64,000 bases of DNA from DATMFV01 sp035555975 (lineage in GTDB: Bacteria > Verrucomicrobiota > Verrucomicrobiia > Chthoniobacterales > Chthoniobacteraceae): the NCBI GenBank assembly GCA_035555975.1, contig DATMFV010000099.1:1-64000 (forward strand). The letters are read 5' to 3'. Of this stretch, positions 17,015-26,135 are shown one piece after another. Made by a program: the position numbers and the translations under genes. Numbering within the stretch: position 1 is the first letter of the stretch; every line of letters begins with the position of its first letter. The notes under the pieces were generated by a model. It was not told where the DNA came from. It searched no databases and saw only the letters and a program-made list of their open reading frames with translations.

Positions 17015-19936
17015 ATGATGATCAAGAGCTTGCTTTGTTTGCTGGCGTGCGTGGCTTTGGCTGCGGGAAATGAAGTCGACCCCACGGCCCGGATGAAAGA
17101 GCTGGTGCCGGATGTGGAGCGCTCGTTGAAAACCGACCGGACCTATCTTTTCAGCCGCTCGCAATGGAAATACGGGCTTCAGCGCGATGACTACCTGAGC
17201 TTCTGGATCGACCGCCCCCTGCGCGTCGACCCTTCGTTGCGCGCCGCCGATGGAGCGACCCTCCACGGGCTCTCCTCCGCCTCGTTTGTCAAAACGCGCG
17301 ACACGGTGCTGGCATACGGGCTCGATGGGCTGGCATTTTTTCCCGAGACCTCGGGGCGGATGGCCGTTTTTGATCAGGCCGCCCGGAATCCCAACGAAGC
17401 TTTCAGGCTTTTGAGCGAATTAACAGGGGAGAACTACGGCACCAGCAAGCTCGAAGCGCTCCAGAAAGCATTGCAGGCCCCGGCCTCGTTCCGCATCGGA
17501 AACCGGCTGGTGGTGACTTCCTACGGCGCGGACCAGAAGACGCCGGAGGAGTGGAAAGCGATTCTGGCGCGCCTGAAAGCGGAAGTCGGCGACACGTTTC
17601 TCTTCCTTCCTTCGCTGACGCGCTTTGGAAACGAGCCGATCTTCGTCTGGCAGGAGAAATTCCACGCCGGGAGCGTCACCCGGGAAGATGTCGGGACGAT
17701 TCGCCGGAGCCTGCGGGAATGGCTGAGAGTAGGCGACGGGCTTCACTTTCCGCTGGCCGCGCTGATCAAGACCCGGGAGCGGAAGTTCGACGATCTTTTT
17801 TACCGCGAGTTTCTGGTAAGGCTGACCAAAAGCGTGCTGGCCGAGCCGGAGTTTCAGGAGAAATACCTCGGGCTCTCGGCGCTGGTGGGGCACGAGAACG
17901 TCACCCGGCTTGGCTATACCCACAGCAGCGACGGGACGCGCACCCTCCGCCGTTCCATGGAAGCGGCGCTGGCGGCGCAGCCGGAGATCCTGAACATCCC
18001 CGAGTGGGATGAACAAAACGAAAACACCAGCCTGCGGCCGACGATCCATAACGGAACTTCTTCGCAGCGGATCATGCGTTACTATGCCGCCCAAATCCGG
18101 GGAATCGACCTGAGACCGATTCCCGGGGATCGCGTCGAACTCCCCAATCTGGTGATGAGCTACCGGAAAACGCTGATGCTGGGGGAAAAAGTGGAGGTCG
18201 AGCTTCTCAACGTGCCCGACGGCTCGGGCAAGGGTAGCTATACGGTGCGGCTCACGCTGGAGGATGAGACCGGGAAAGTGCTCCACCGCTCGCAGGAACT
18301 GGCGTTTGAGCGCGAAAAGCTGGAGGAACACCGCATCACCCTTCCGAGCGAGACCTTCAACGAAGCGGTGGCGCTGGTGCCAAGGCTGGAAGTGCGTGAG
18401 AACGACCGCCGGACGGTGTACGACCGGGGGTGGCACCATCTGGCGCTGCGGCCAAGCTGGAACTGGGACTACAAATGGGTCAAACAGCCGCTGCGCGATC
18501 TGATGACACCGGAGGAAGTCGCTTTCGAGGTCGGCCCGCCGGGGGACGACGGCGTGCGGAAGGTTTCGGCCAGCTACCGGGGCGAGGAACCGCTGGCCTA
18601 TCTGGAAGTCCTGGATGAAGACGACACCGTCTGCCTGCATGGCGCGGGCGACCCGTGGAGGGAGGACGCGGAACAGGTGATTTTAAGTCTCTACTGGCAG
18701 GCGGAGACCCCCGGCTCCCAGGCGCCGGTGCTGGAGGGAAGCCTCTCCCTGCGGCATGCGGAAGGCCGGTGGCTGGTGCCTGAGGGTGGGGCCGTGCTGA
18801 AGGGGCAGAAGCTGGAGCGCCTGACCGCCAGCCTCAAACCGCAACGGGTCCTGATCGCGCTGCCGCGGAGCGCCGTGGACGACGCGGAACTCGAGATCCG
18901 GCTGCCGGGCGTCCATGAAGGGCGGATCGCGGTGGCGAAAATCATGAGGGAAGGGATGTTCGGGTTCGACGGTCCGGGCCGTCTGAGTCTGGTGATCAGC
19001 CGTTACCTGCGGCAATACAGGATGCCGCTCCACCTCGGGAAAAAGGAAGGTTCGCTGGCGGTCCCGCTCCATCCCGACCTCCCGTTCTCGATCCTGCATC
19101 TTCAGGCGGTGGCGAAATCAGGGCGAATTTTCCGTGGCCGACCGGTGTGCGTCGGAACGCCCACGGGTGAAAGAAAAACGATCACCGTCTATTCCGATAC
19201 CGCGCAGCGGCCCGTGGAGATCAGCGTCGACGCCGCAAGAGTACCGCGGCTTCGCTACCCTTTTGACGGGGTGAAAGGAACGGTCCTGGAGACGGCGGCG
19301 GGAAGAACGCTTTCGGGCATTCTGGGGGATCGGACGACGCTGGTGGTGGAGCGCGGCGGCGCACAGTCGGGCGATGGCACCCCGTTTTTTCGGGGAAGCG
19401 GCTACCCTGAAAACGCGTCGCATGCCGCGCCGCAGTGGAGCGTCGACGCGGAGGGTCGCCGGGTATTGAAGTTTGATGGGGAGGGCCGTTTCATCACGCT
19501 ACCCCAAGGGGCGATCCCCCGGCGCGCCGCCTTTACGGTCGCCATGGAGATCAAACCGGAGAAAGCCGAAGGCCGCGAGGTGTTGATCGCCAATCGCGCG
19601 CGCTATCCCGGCACCGTCACGATCTACCGTGAAAACGAATGGCTCAAAGCCGATTTTCTCAACGAACGCGGCGAATCGGTCGCCAATGCGCCGCTCGGGG
19701 TGAAGCTCCCCGCCGGAAAGTGGGCAAAACTGGTCATTTCCTATGATCAGGCGCAGTTGCAGGCGAGCGTGGATGGCCAACCCGGCCGCGTGGTGGCAAT
19801 CGGCGGGCCGGGCAGCTATGATACCGTCAGCGTGGTGGGCGGTTTTGGCCGCGACTGGTTTACCGGCGAGATCCGGAGCTTTGAGATTGATCACGGGGTG
19901 GCTGAAATCGCTCCGGAACGGAAGGAAACGCCATGA
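17015..19936 (+). CDS. Large secreted protein, putative GH71/GH99-like glycosidase plus LamG-like domain
   Basis: The 973 residues have a signal peptide (LLCLLACVALAAG). Residues ~30-350 look like a TIM-barrel enzyme, with GLDGLAFFPET near residue 95 and NIPEWDEQNENTSLRPT near 325-341. The latter resembles the W-N-x-x-x-E strand of GH71/GH99-type enzymes. A beta-sandwich part follows. Residues ~800-955 (RFITLPQGAIPRRAAFTVAM..., KWAKLVISYDQAQLQASVDG) fit a LamG/concanavalin-like binding domain. The assignment as a glycosidase is tentative. It overlaps the next gene by ATGA. Confidence 0.6.
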   Translation: MMIKSLLCLLACVALAAGNEVDPTARMKELVPDVERSLKTDRTYLFSRSQWKYGLQRDDYLSFWIDRPLRVDPSLRAADGATLHGLSSASFVKTRDTVLAYGLDGLAFFPETSGRMAVFDQAARNPNEAFRLLSELTGENYGTSKLEALQKALQAPASFRIGNRLVVTSYGADQKTPEEWKAILARLKAEVGDTFLFLPSLTRFGNEPIFVWQEKFHAGSVTREDVGTIRRSLREWLRVGDGLHFPLAALIKTRERKFDDLFYREFLVRLTKSVLAEPEFQEKYLGLSALVGHENVTRLGYTHSSDGTRTLRRSMEAALAAQPEILNIPEWDEQNENTSLRPTIHNGTSSQRIMRYYAAQIRGIDLRPIPGDRVELPNLVMSYRKTLMLGEKVEVELLNVPDGSGKGSYTVRLTLEDETGKVLHRSQELAFEREKLEEHRITLPSETFNEAVALVPRLEVRENDRRTVYDRGWHHLALRPSWNWDYKWVKQPLRDLMTPEEVAFEVGPPGDDGVRKVSASYRGEEPLAYLEVLDEDDTVCLHGAGDPWREDAEQVILSLYWQAETPGSQAPVLEGSLSLRHAEGRWLVPEGGAVLKGQKLERLTASLKPQRVLIALPRSAVDDAELEIRLPGVHEGRIAVAKIMREGMFGFDGPGRLSLVISRYLRQYRMPLHLGKKEGSLAVPLHPDLPFSILHLQAVAKSGRIFRGRPVCVGTPTGERKTITVYSDTAQRPVEISVDAARVPRLRYPFDGVKGTVLETAAGRTLSGILGDRTTLVVERGGAQSGDGTPFFRGSGYPENASHAAPQWSVDAEGRRVLKFDGEGRFITLPQGAIPRRAAFTVAMEIKPEKAEGREVLIANRARYPGTVTIYRENEWLKADFLNERGESVANAPLGVKLPAGKWAKLVISYDQAQLQASVDGQPGRVVAIGGPGSYDTVSVVGGFGRDWFTGEIRSFEIDHGVAEIAPERKETP

Positions 19937-21042
19937 AAGATTCGGCCTTTTCCAAGATCGAAGAAATGGATCGCCATTTCAAAAGTCTCCCACCCTCCGA
20001 GGGATTGGTATGGAAGGATGCCTTTGAACCGTGTTTCAACCTCGGGGGACACGGCTGGAGCAAGGAGGCGGTCGCCCACCGTTCGTTCCGGAGATTGCCG
20101 GAGAGGGCGCTTCCACAATGCCCGGAGGCGGTTCGGCAGATTTCGCTCGCGCCGGCGGGCGTTTATCTGGCGTTTGCGACCGATGCTTCCGAGATAGCCG
20201 TGCGCATCTGCAACCGCGATACCGTCGTCATGGCGCACATGCCGCTGACGGGCAGCGCGGGGGCGGAACTCTACACGCGCGACGCCGCCCGGCGGTGGGT
20301 GCCGCTGGCCACCGCCGTCCCCTCCGTTGAAAACCGGCGCTTTGAACGGCGGCTGATCCGGGAGGTCCGCCGGGGCGTTCAGGAGTACCGGCTCTACCTT
20401 CCTCTTTACAAGTGCGTGGAGGAGGTCAGTCTCGGGTTTTCCCCCGGGGCCGTGGTTTTGCCGGGCCTGGAGGCGACCGAAAAGAAGCCGATCGTCTTTT
20501 ATGGAACTTCCATCACGCAAGGCGGCTGCGCCAACACGGCGGGGAGCGATTTTGTCTCCCTGGTCGGCAGGTTGATGGAAGCCAACACCCTCAATCTCGG
20601 CTTTTCCGGCAATGGAAAGGGGGAGGCGGTGATAGCACGTCTGGTCAGCGAACTCGATGCACAGATTTATGTGCTCAACTACGACGCCAACTGCACGCCG
20701 GAGGGCTTTGAGCAGACGCTGCCGGAGTTTGTGCGCATCCTCAGGGCAGACCACCCGCAGACGCCGATCGTCCTCCTTGGAACCGTCGGGCTCAACGGCG
20801 CGTGGTGGGACGCGCCGCTGCGCGCCTTGTTGACGAAACGGCGCGATGCCATGATGCGTTACTACCTGAAGGCAAAGGAAGCAGGGGACGCCAACCTCCA
20901 CTTTATCGACGGAGAAGGGTTGTTGCCCTCCGGCCTGAGCGGTGCTTTCGTCGATGGCTCCCACCCGACGAGCGGCGGCTTTTTCACAATGGCGCAACGG
21001 CTCGTGCCGCATCTGGAACTGATCCGCGCGTGGGAGCCGTGA
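19933..21042 (+). CDS. SGNH/GDSL-family hydrolase, cassette 1
   Basis: The 369 residues show no clear signal peptide. The N-terminal ~170 residues are a beta-sandwich-like domain. The SGNH core has block I FYGTSITQGG (Ser nucleophile), a Gly/Asn block NLGFSGNGKGE, NYDANCTPE, and a final DGSHPTSGG with the Asp-His pair. Such enzymes are often carbohydrate esterases that remove acetyl groups from polysaccharide. It starts inside the stop of the preceding gene (ATGA), so it is the last member of the cassette 1 operon. Confidence 0.85.
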   Translation: MKDSAFSKIEEMDRHFKSLPPSEGLVWKDAFEPCFNLGGHGWSKEAVAHRSFRRLPERALPQCPEAVRQISLAPAGVYLAFATDASEIAVRICNRDTVVMAHMPLTGSAGAELYTRDAARRWVPLATAVPSVENRRFERRLIREVRRGVQEYRLYLPLYKCVEEVSLGFSPGAVVLPGLEATEKKPIVFYGTSITQGGCANTAGSDFVSLVGRLMEANTLNLGFSGNGKGEAVIARLVSELDAQIYVLNYDANCTPEGFEQTLPEFVRILRADHPQTPIVLLGTVGLNGAWWDAPLRALLTKRRDAMMRYYLKAKEAGDANLHFIDGEGLLPSGLSGAFVDGSHPTSGGFFTMAQRLVPHLELIRAWEP

Positions 21043-21097
21043 AACCTTCCCCCCCGGCGCGGTCTCGGGCGCGTCACGCCCCGCTCCATTTTTTTAA

Positions 21098-21120
21098 TTT
21101 AGAATAATTCTTGATCTAAA
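21098..21120. promoter_or_regulatory. PerR/Fur-like box upstream of the Fur-family gene
   Basis: TTAGAAT-A-ATTCTTG (21099-21113) is a 7-1-7 inverted repeat close to the PerR-type consensus TTATAAT-N-ATTATAA. A second arm, TCTAAA (21115-21120), pairs with TTTAGA at 21098-21103. The site is AT-rich in a GC-rich region and lies 59 bases before the start at 21179. It is probably the autoregulatory operator and may control the suf genes too. Confidence 0.6.
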
Positions 21121-21178
21121 AGAAAACCGGAGCCATAGTCCTGTCTCCTCCTTCTTGAAGGGAGCAGACTGATTTTCC

Positions 21179-21730
21179 ATGGCATCCGATTCCCAGCAGC
21201 ATCCCTCTTCCCCTGCGGAAGAGGCTCCGGCCCGACGCCGGAGAAGCGCGCCCCGCCGGTCCGTCCGGCAGGGGGCGGCTCCTGCGTTGCGCAAGGGCAA
21301 GGCGTCGCACCACGGGGACCGCTACGGCGACGCCATGGCGCGTTGCGGCATCCGGCTCACCCCGCAGCGCCGTCATGTCTACGAGGCACTCATGGAACAG
21401 CGCGACCACCCGACCGCGCTCGATGTCTTCATGCGCGTGAAGGCCAAGGTGCCGTCGATCTCGCTCGCCACGGTCTACAACTGTCTGGAAGCCCTTTCCG
21501 ACTCGGGGTTGATCAAGCCGGTCCACCTCGACCGCGGTTCCTCCCGTTATTGTCCCAACCCCGTACCCCACGGGCATTTTTTCTGCGACCAGTGCGGCGC
21601 CGTCATGGACGTGCCGCTTCACGGGTCGCTCGAAAAGAACTGGGAGGTCCCCTCCAGGACGGTGATCTCCCAGGCTGAAATCACCCTGCGCGGCCTTTGC
21701 CCCGAATGCGCCCCGGACGGGGCGGCCTGA
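21179..21730 (+). CDS. Fur-family metalloregulator (Fur/PerR-like)
   Basis: Of 183 residues, the first ~45 are a basic Ala/Arg/Pro-rich extension not found in typical Fur. The winged helix starts near RLTPQRRHVYEALMEQ, with recognition region SLATVYNCLEALSDSGLI. Zinc-site cysteines are present as CDQCG and CPEC, and HGHFF precedes the first pair. By family it binds DNA with iron, manganese or zinc. It sits 40 bases upstream of sufC on the same strand, which suggests control of Fe-S assembly by iron or peroxide. The exact subtype is not decidable from motifs alone. Confidence 0.88.
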   Translation: MASDSQQHPSSPAEEAPARRRRSAPRRSVRQGAAPALRKGKASHHGDRYGDAMARCGIRLTPQRRHVYEALMEQRDHPTALDVFMRVKAKVPSISLATVYNCLEALSDSGLIKPVHLDRGSSRYCPNPVPHGHFFCDQCGAVMDVPLHGSLEKNWEVPSRTVISQAEITLRGLCPECAPDGAA

Positions 21731-21770
21731 AAGCGTTCCTGGAAAAAAAGCATCTGTTTTACCTCTTTCT

Positions 21771-22532
<762 letters not shown>

Positions 22533-22613
22533 GCCCCCCGGGGCGCAACAGGCCCGCCCTTTTTTGAAAGAACGGGGCGGATGGTTTAACTTTTAACGTA
22601 TTTTTCCAAAGTT

Positions 22614-24023
22614 ATGGCAGAAGCAATCACGCAGCTTGATATTGACCGGAGCGTCGGGGATTTTTCCTACCCCGAGCAACATGCGTACGACGCCGGCATC
22701 GGGTTGACCAAGGATACCATTCACTACATTTGCGACGTCAAGGGCGAGGCGGACTGGATTCGCGAATTCCGCCTCAAGGCGCTCGAGACGTTCGAGAAAA
22801 AGGAACTGCCGACCCATTGGGCGACCGAAGACCTCAAGGCGATCAACTTCGACAAGATCCGCTACTACCTCGCCAACGCCCAGCGCTCCAACAAGTCGTG
22901 GGAAGATGTCCCCGAAGACGTCAAGCAGACCTTTGAACGGCTCGGCATCCCGGAACAGGAGCGCAAGTTCCTCGCCGGGGTCGAAGCGCAGTTTGACTCC
23001 GAGTCGGTCTACTCCAACATCAAAAAGGCGGTCGGCGAACAGGGGGTCATCTTTGTCGGCTCCACCGAGGGGTTGATGCAGCACCCGGAAATCTTCCGCA
23101 AATGGTTCGGCAAGATCATCCCGACCGGCGACAACAAGTTCAGCGCGCTCAACTCGGCCGTCTTCAGCGGCGGCTCGTTCATCTACATCCCGCCCGGCGT
23201 GAAGGTCAAACACCCGCTTCAGGCGTACTTCCGCATCAACGCCGAAAACTTCGGCCAGTTTGAGCGGACCCTCATCATCGCCGACGAAGGCTCCGAAGTG
23301 ATGTACATGGAAGGGTGTACCGCGCCGAAGTTCGACACCGCGACGCTTCACTCCGCCGTGGTCGAACTGGTCGCGCTCAAGGGGGCCAAGATCCAGTACG
23401 TCACCGTCCAGAACTGGAGCAGCAACGTCTTCAACCTCGTCACCAAGCGGGCGATCGCCCACGAGGAGGCGGAGGTGCGCTGGATCGACTGCAACATCGG
23501 TTCGAGGCTGACCATGAAGTACCCGGGCGTCGTCCTCAAGGGGCGCAAGGCGCGCGGCGAGGTCATCTCCATCGCGCTCGCCAGCAACGGCCAGCATCAG
23601 GACACCGGCGCGAAGATGATCCACGCGGCGGACGAAACGACTTCCAACATCGTTTCCAAGTCGATCTCCGTCGGCTCGGGCCGTTCGAGCTACCGGGGGC
23701 TGGTCCACGTGCCGCGCCACCTGAAGAACTGCAAGAACAACACCGAGTGCGACGCCCTGCTGATCAACCCGACCAGCCGGACCGACACCTACCCCGCCAT
23801 CACCGTGCGCGGTACGGGCAACACCACGCAGCACGAGGCGAGCGTCAGCCAGGTCAGCGCCGAACAGATCTTTTACATGCAGCAGCGCGGCCTCTCCGAA
23901 GCCGAGGCGATGAGCCTTTCGGTCAACGGGTTTGTCAACGATCTCGTCCGCGAGTTCCCGATGGAATACTCCGTCGAACTCAAGCGCCTGATCGATCTGG
24001 AAATGGAAGGCTCCGTCGGCTGA
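22614..24023 (+). CDS. sufB: Fe-S assembly scaffold SufB
   Basis: At 469 residues it is the normal length. Conserved stretches include IPPGVKVKHPLQAYFRIN, EGCTAP, TVQNWSSNVFNLVTKRA, GSRLTMKYPGVVLKG and NTTQHEASVSQVSAEQIFY. It forms the cluster-assembly core with SufC and SufD. It starts 81 bases after sufC; the spacer has no strong terminator. No signal peptide is present, consistent with a cytoplasmic location. Confidence 0.97.
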   Translation: MAEAITQLDIDRSVGDFSYPEQHAYDAGIGLTKDTIHYICDVKGEADWIREFRLKALETFEKKELPTHWATEDLKAINFDKIRYYLANAQRSNKSWEDVPEDVKQTFERLGIPEQERKFLAGVEAQFDSESVYSNIKKAVGEQGVIFVGSTEGLMQHPEIFRKWFGKIIPTGDNKFSALNSAVFSGGSFIYIPPGVKVKHPLQAYFRINAENFGQFERTLIIADEGSEVMYMEGCTAPKFDTATLHSAVVELVALKGAKIQYVTVQNWSSNVFNLVTKRAIAHEEAEVRWIDCNIGSRLTMKYPGVVLKGRKARGEVISIALASNGQHQDTGAKMIHAADETTSNIVSKSISVGSGRSSYRGLVHVPRHLKNCKNNTECDALLINPTSRTDTYPAITVRGTGNTTQHEASVSQVSAEQIFYMQQRGLSEAEAMSLSVNGFVNDLVREFPMEYSVELKRLIDLEMEGSVG

Positions 24024-24079
24024 CCCGGGCCTTCCTGTTTTTTACCACCAGCCATTATTTTAGTTTTTCCAAAGCTTTC

Positions 24080-25411
24080 ATGAGTACCGGTATCGCATTG
24101 ACCCACGCTATGTCGTCCCCAGACCGTGCAGAAAACAGTTCACCCGCCGCCGGAGCCGTGCCCGACTGGTTCGAGGCGCTCCAGGCCGAGGGGCGGCAAC
24201 GCTTCGAGAGTCTCCCGATGCCGACCCGTCGCAACGAAGCGTGGCGGTTTACCGACCTCAAGGAGGTCGACCTCACCCCCTACGGCGCGGCCAAGCCGCT
24301 GCCCGAAAGCGAGTGGAAACCGCTGGTCGCCCGTTCCAAGGAGCTGGAAAAAACCGCCGGGCGGATGGTCTTTGCCAATGACGTGCTCGTGGAGCGCGAA
24401 ATCCTGAGTGAAAGCCTCCGGCAGAAGGGAGTCATCTGGAAACCGCTCGACCAGGCTGCCATCGACCATCCCGAGCTGTTCCGGAAACACTTCATGGCGC
24501 ACGGGGCGGCCCTCGGGTCGGAAAAGTTTGCCGCGCTCCACCAGGCGTCGGTCCGCAGCGGCACCTTTCTCTACGTGCCGCGCGGGGTGACGATCGATTT
24601 GCCGATCGAGGTCTTCCACTGGCTCTCCGGTGAAAACGCCTCCACCTTCCCGCACACGCTGCTCATCGCCGAAGCCAACAGCAAGGTGACCCTGATCGAC
24701 TACTTTCTCGCAGCCGACCCGGAAGCGCCCGGGCTTTCGATCGGGGTGAACGATCTCCACCTCGCCGAAGGGGCGCAGCTCAACTACATCTGCCTCCAGG
24801 AATGGAGCAGCCGGGCGCGGGCGTTCCAGATCAACAACACCGTCGTCGCCGCCAACGCCACCGCCAAGAGCCTCAACGTCAATCTCGGCGGCGCCTACGC
24901 CCGTACCGAAAGCCTGAGCAAGCTGATGGGCGAGGGGGCACGCAGCGACATGTTGAGCGTCACCGTCGCCAAGGGCGAACAGGAGTTTGACCAGCGCACG
25001 CTCCAGGACCACTACGCCCCCGGCGCGTACAGCGACCTGCTGTACAAAAACTCGCTTGACGACCGGGCGCGGACCATCTTCGCCGGGTTGATCAAGGTCG
25101 AACTCGGCGCTCACCGCACCGACGCCTACCAGAAGGTGCGCAACCTGATGTTGAGCGACGAGGCGGAAGCCAACTCCGCTCCCGGGCTGGAGATTCTGGC
25201 CGACGATGTCCGCTGCACCCACGGGGCCACGGCGGGCGAGATCGACCGCGAAGAGCTTTTCTACCTCGCCGCACGCGGGATCGGTCGCGACCAGGCGCAG
25301 CGCCTCATCGTCCACGGCTTTTTGAAGGAAGCGATCAATCGCCTCGAAGATCCCGCGATCATCGACCTGCTCGCCCGGCGCGTGGCAAAAAAGTTCGGCG
25401 TGAGCGTCTAG
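24080..25411 (+). CDS. sufD: Fe-S assembly protein SufD
   Basis: The start at ATG 24080 gives 443 residues, the usual SufD length; the same frame stays open back to 23315 but that part only shadows sufB. ATG 24110 is another possible start. Typical features are RRNEAWRFTDL near residue 50, FLYVPRGVTIDLPIEVFHW, ARTESLSKLMGEGARSDML and the C-terminal DVRCTHGATAGEIDREELFYLAARG. It partners SufB in the SufBC2D complex. A strong terminator follows at 25542. Confidence 0.95.
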   Translation: MSTGIALTHAMSSPDRAENSSPAAGAVPDWFEALQAEGRQRFESLPMPTRRNEAWRFTDLKEVDLTPYGAAKPLPESEWKPLVARSKELEKTAGRMVFANDVLVEREILSESLRQKGVIWKPLDQAAIDHPELFRKHFMAHGAALGSEKFAALHQASVRSGTFLYVPRGVTIDLPIEVFHWLSGENASTFPHTLLIAEANSKVTLIDYFLAADPEAPGLSIGVNDLHLAEGAQLNYICLQEWSSRARAFQINNTVVAANATAKSLNVNLGGAYARTESLSKLMGEGARSDMLSVTVAKGEQEFDQRTLQDHYAPGAYSDLLYKNSLDDRARTIFAGLIKVELGAHRTDAYQKVRNLMLSDEAEANSAPGLEILADDVRCTHGATAGEIDREELFYLAARGIGRDQAQRLIVHGFLKEAINRLEDPAIIDLLARRVAKKFGVSV

Positions 25412-25541
25412 GCCTGGAGGGCGGGCCTCCGCGCCCGCCGCGGGGTTTGAGGTTGCCCGGGAAATAACGGGTGAACCCCGAGTCCAACGCCGCAGTCGAC
25501 GGAGGTCATCCCTCCAAGGCGGCTGCGGGAGTCGATATCTG

Positions 25542-25574
25542 GCCCGGAAAGGGAACCCTTTTCCGGGCGTTTTC
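25542..25574 (+). terminator. Intrinsic terminator after the suf operon
   Basis: The stem has arms 25542-25553 and 25557-25568 (GCCCGGAAAGGG / CCCTTTTCCGGGC region, one G-T pair) with a three-base loop. GTTTTCGCGTTTT follows. It is about 130 bases after sufD. A weaker GC hairpin (GGCGGGC / GCCCGCC) lies earlier, near 25420-25440. The rest of 25412-25679 holds no gene I can support. Confidence 0.8.
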
Positions 25575-25679
25575 GCGTTTTCCCTGATGGGCGGCGCGGT
25601 TTTTCCCCTTTTTTTGAGCACGCAGGCGGGTCATTCCGTTCGTATTCCCTCTTTTTAAGACCCCCTTTTCTCCCTTCTT

Positions 25680-26135
25680 ATGAAACCACGCCTGAACTAC
25701 TACCCGCTCGCGCCCGCTTCGGTCAAACAACTCGCCGCCGTCAACAAAACCTTCGAAACGTTCTCGATTCCCGCCGCCTTGCGGGCGTTGATCGAACTCC
25801 GCGTTTCCCAGTTGAACGGGTGCGCGTATTGCGTCGACATGCACTCGCGGCAGGCGCGGCGGCTGGGAGAACTTCAGCGTCGGCTCGATGCGCTCCCCGT
25901 CTGGCGGGAATCGCCCTTCTTTGACGAACGCGAGCGGGCGCTCCTCGCCTGGACCGAGGCATTGACCTTTGTCGCCGAAACCCACGCGCCGGACGATCTT
26001 TACGAAGCTTTAAGCGAACACTTTTCCGGGCAGGAGATCGTTGAAGTGAGCCTGATCATCTCCGTCATGAACGCCTGGAACCGGATGGGCATCGGCTTCC
26101 GCAAGCTGCCCGAGGACGTCAAGTCACACGCATAA
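25680..26135 (+). CDS. Carboxymuconolactone decarboxylase/AhpD-like protein
   Basis: The 151 residues include the family's redox motif, NGCAYCVDMHS (CxxC followed by His), near residues 46-56. A C-terminal helix pair (VEVSLIISVMNAWNRMGIGF) is typical of the AhpD-like fold. Such proteins are small peroxidase or alkylhydroperoxidase-like enzymes. It lies behind the suf terminator, so it has its own transcript. Its 3' end overlaps by 17 bases the end of the convergent gene at 26119. Confidence 0.88.
   Translation: MKPRLNYYPLAPASVKQLAAVNKTFETFSIPAALRALIELRVSQLNGCAYCVDMHSRQARRLGELQRRLDALPVWRESPFFDERERALLAWTEALTFVAETHAPDDLYEALSEHFSGQEIVEVSLIISVMNAWNRMGIGFRKLPEDVKSHA

Noticed and set aside
23315..24079. 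Upstream extension of the SufD frame
   Set aside because: It overlaps sufB in another frame; SufD similarity starts only after 24080.
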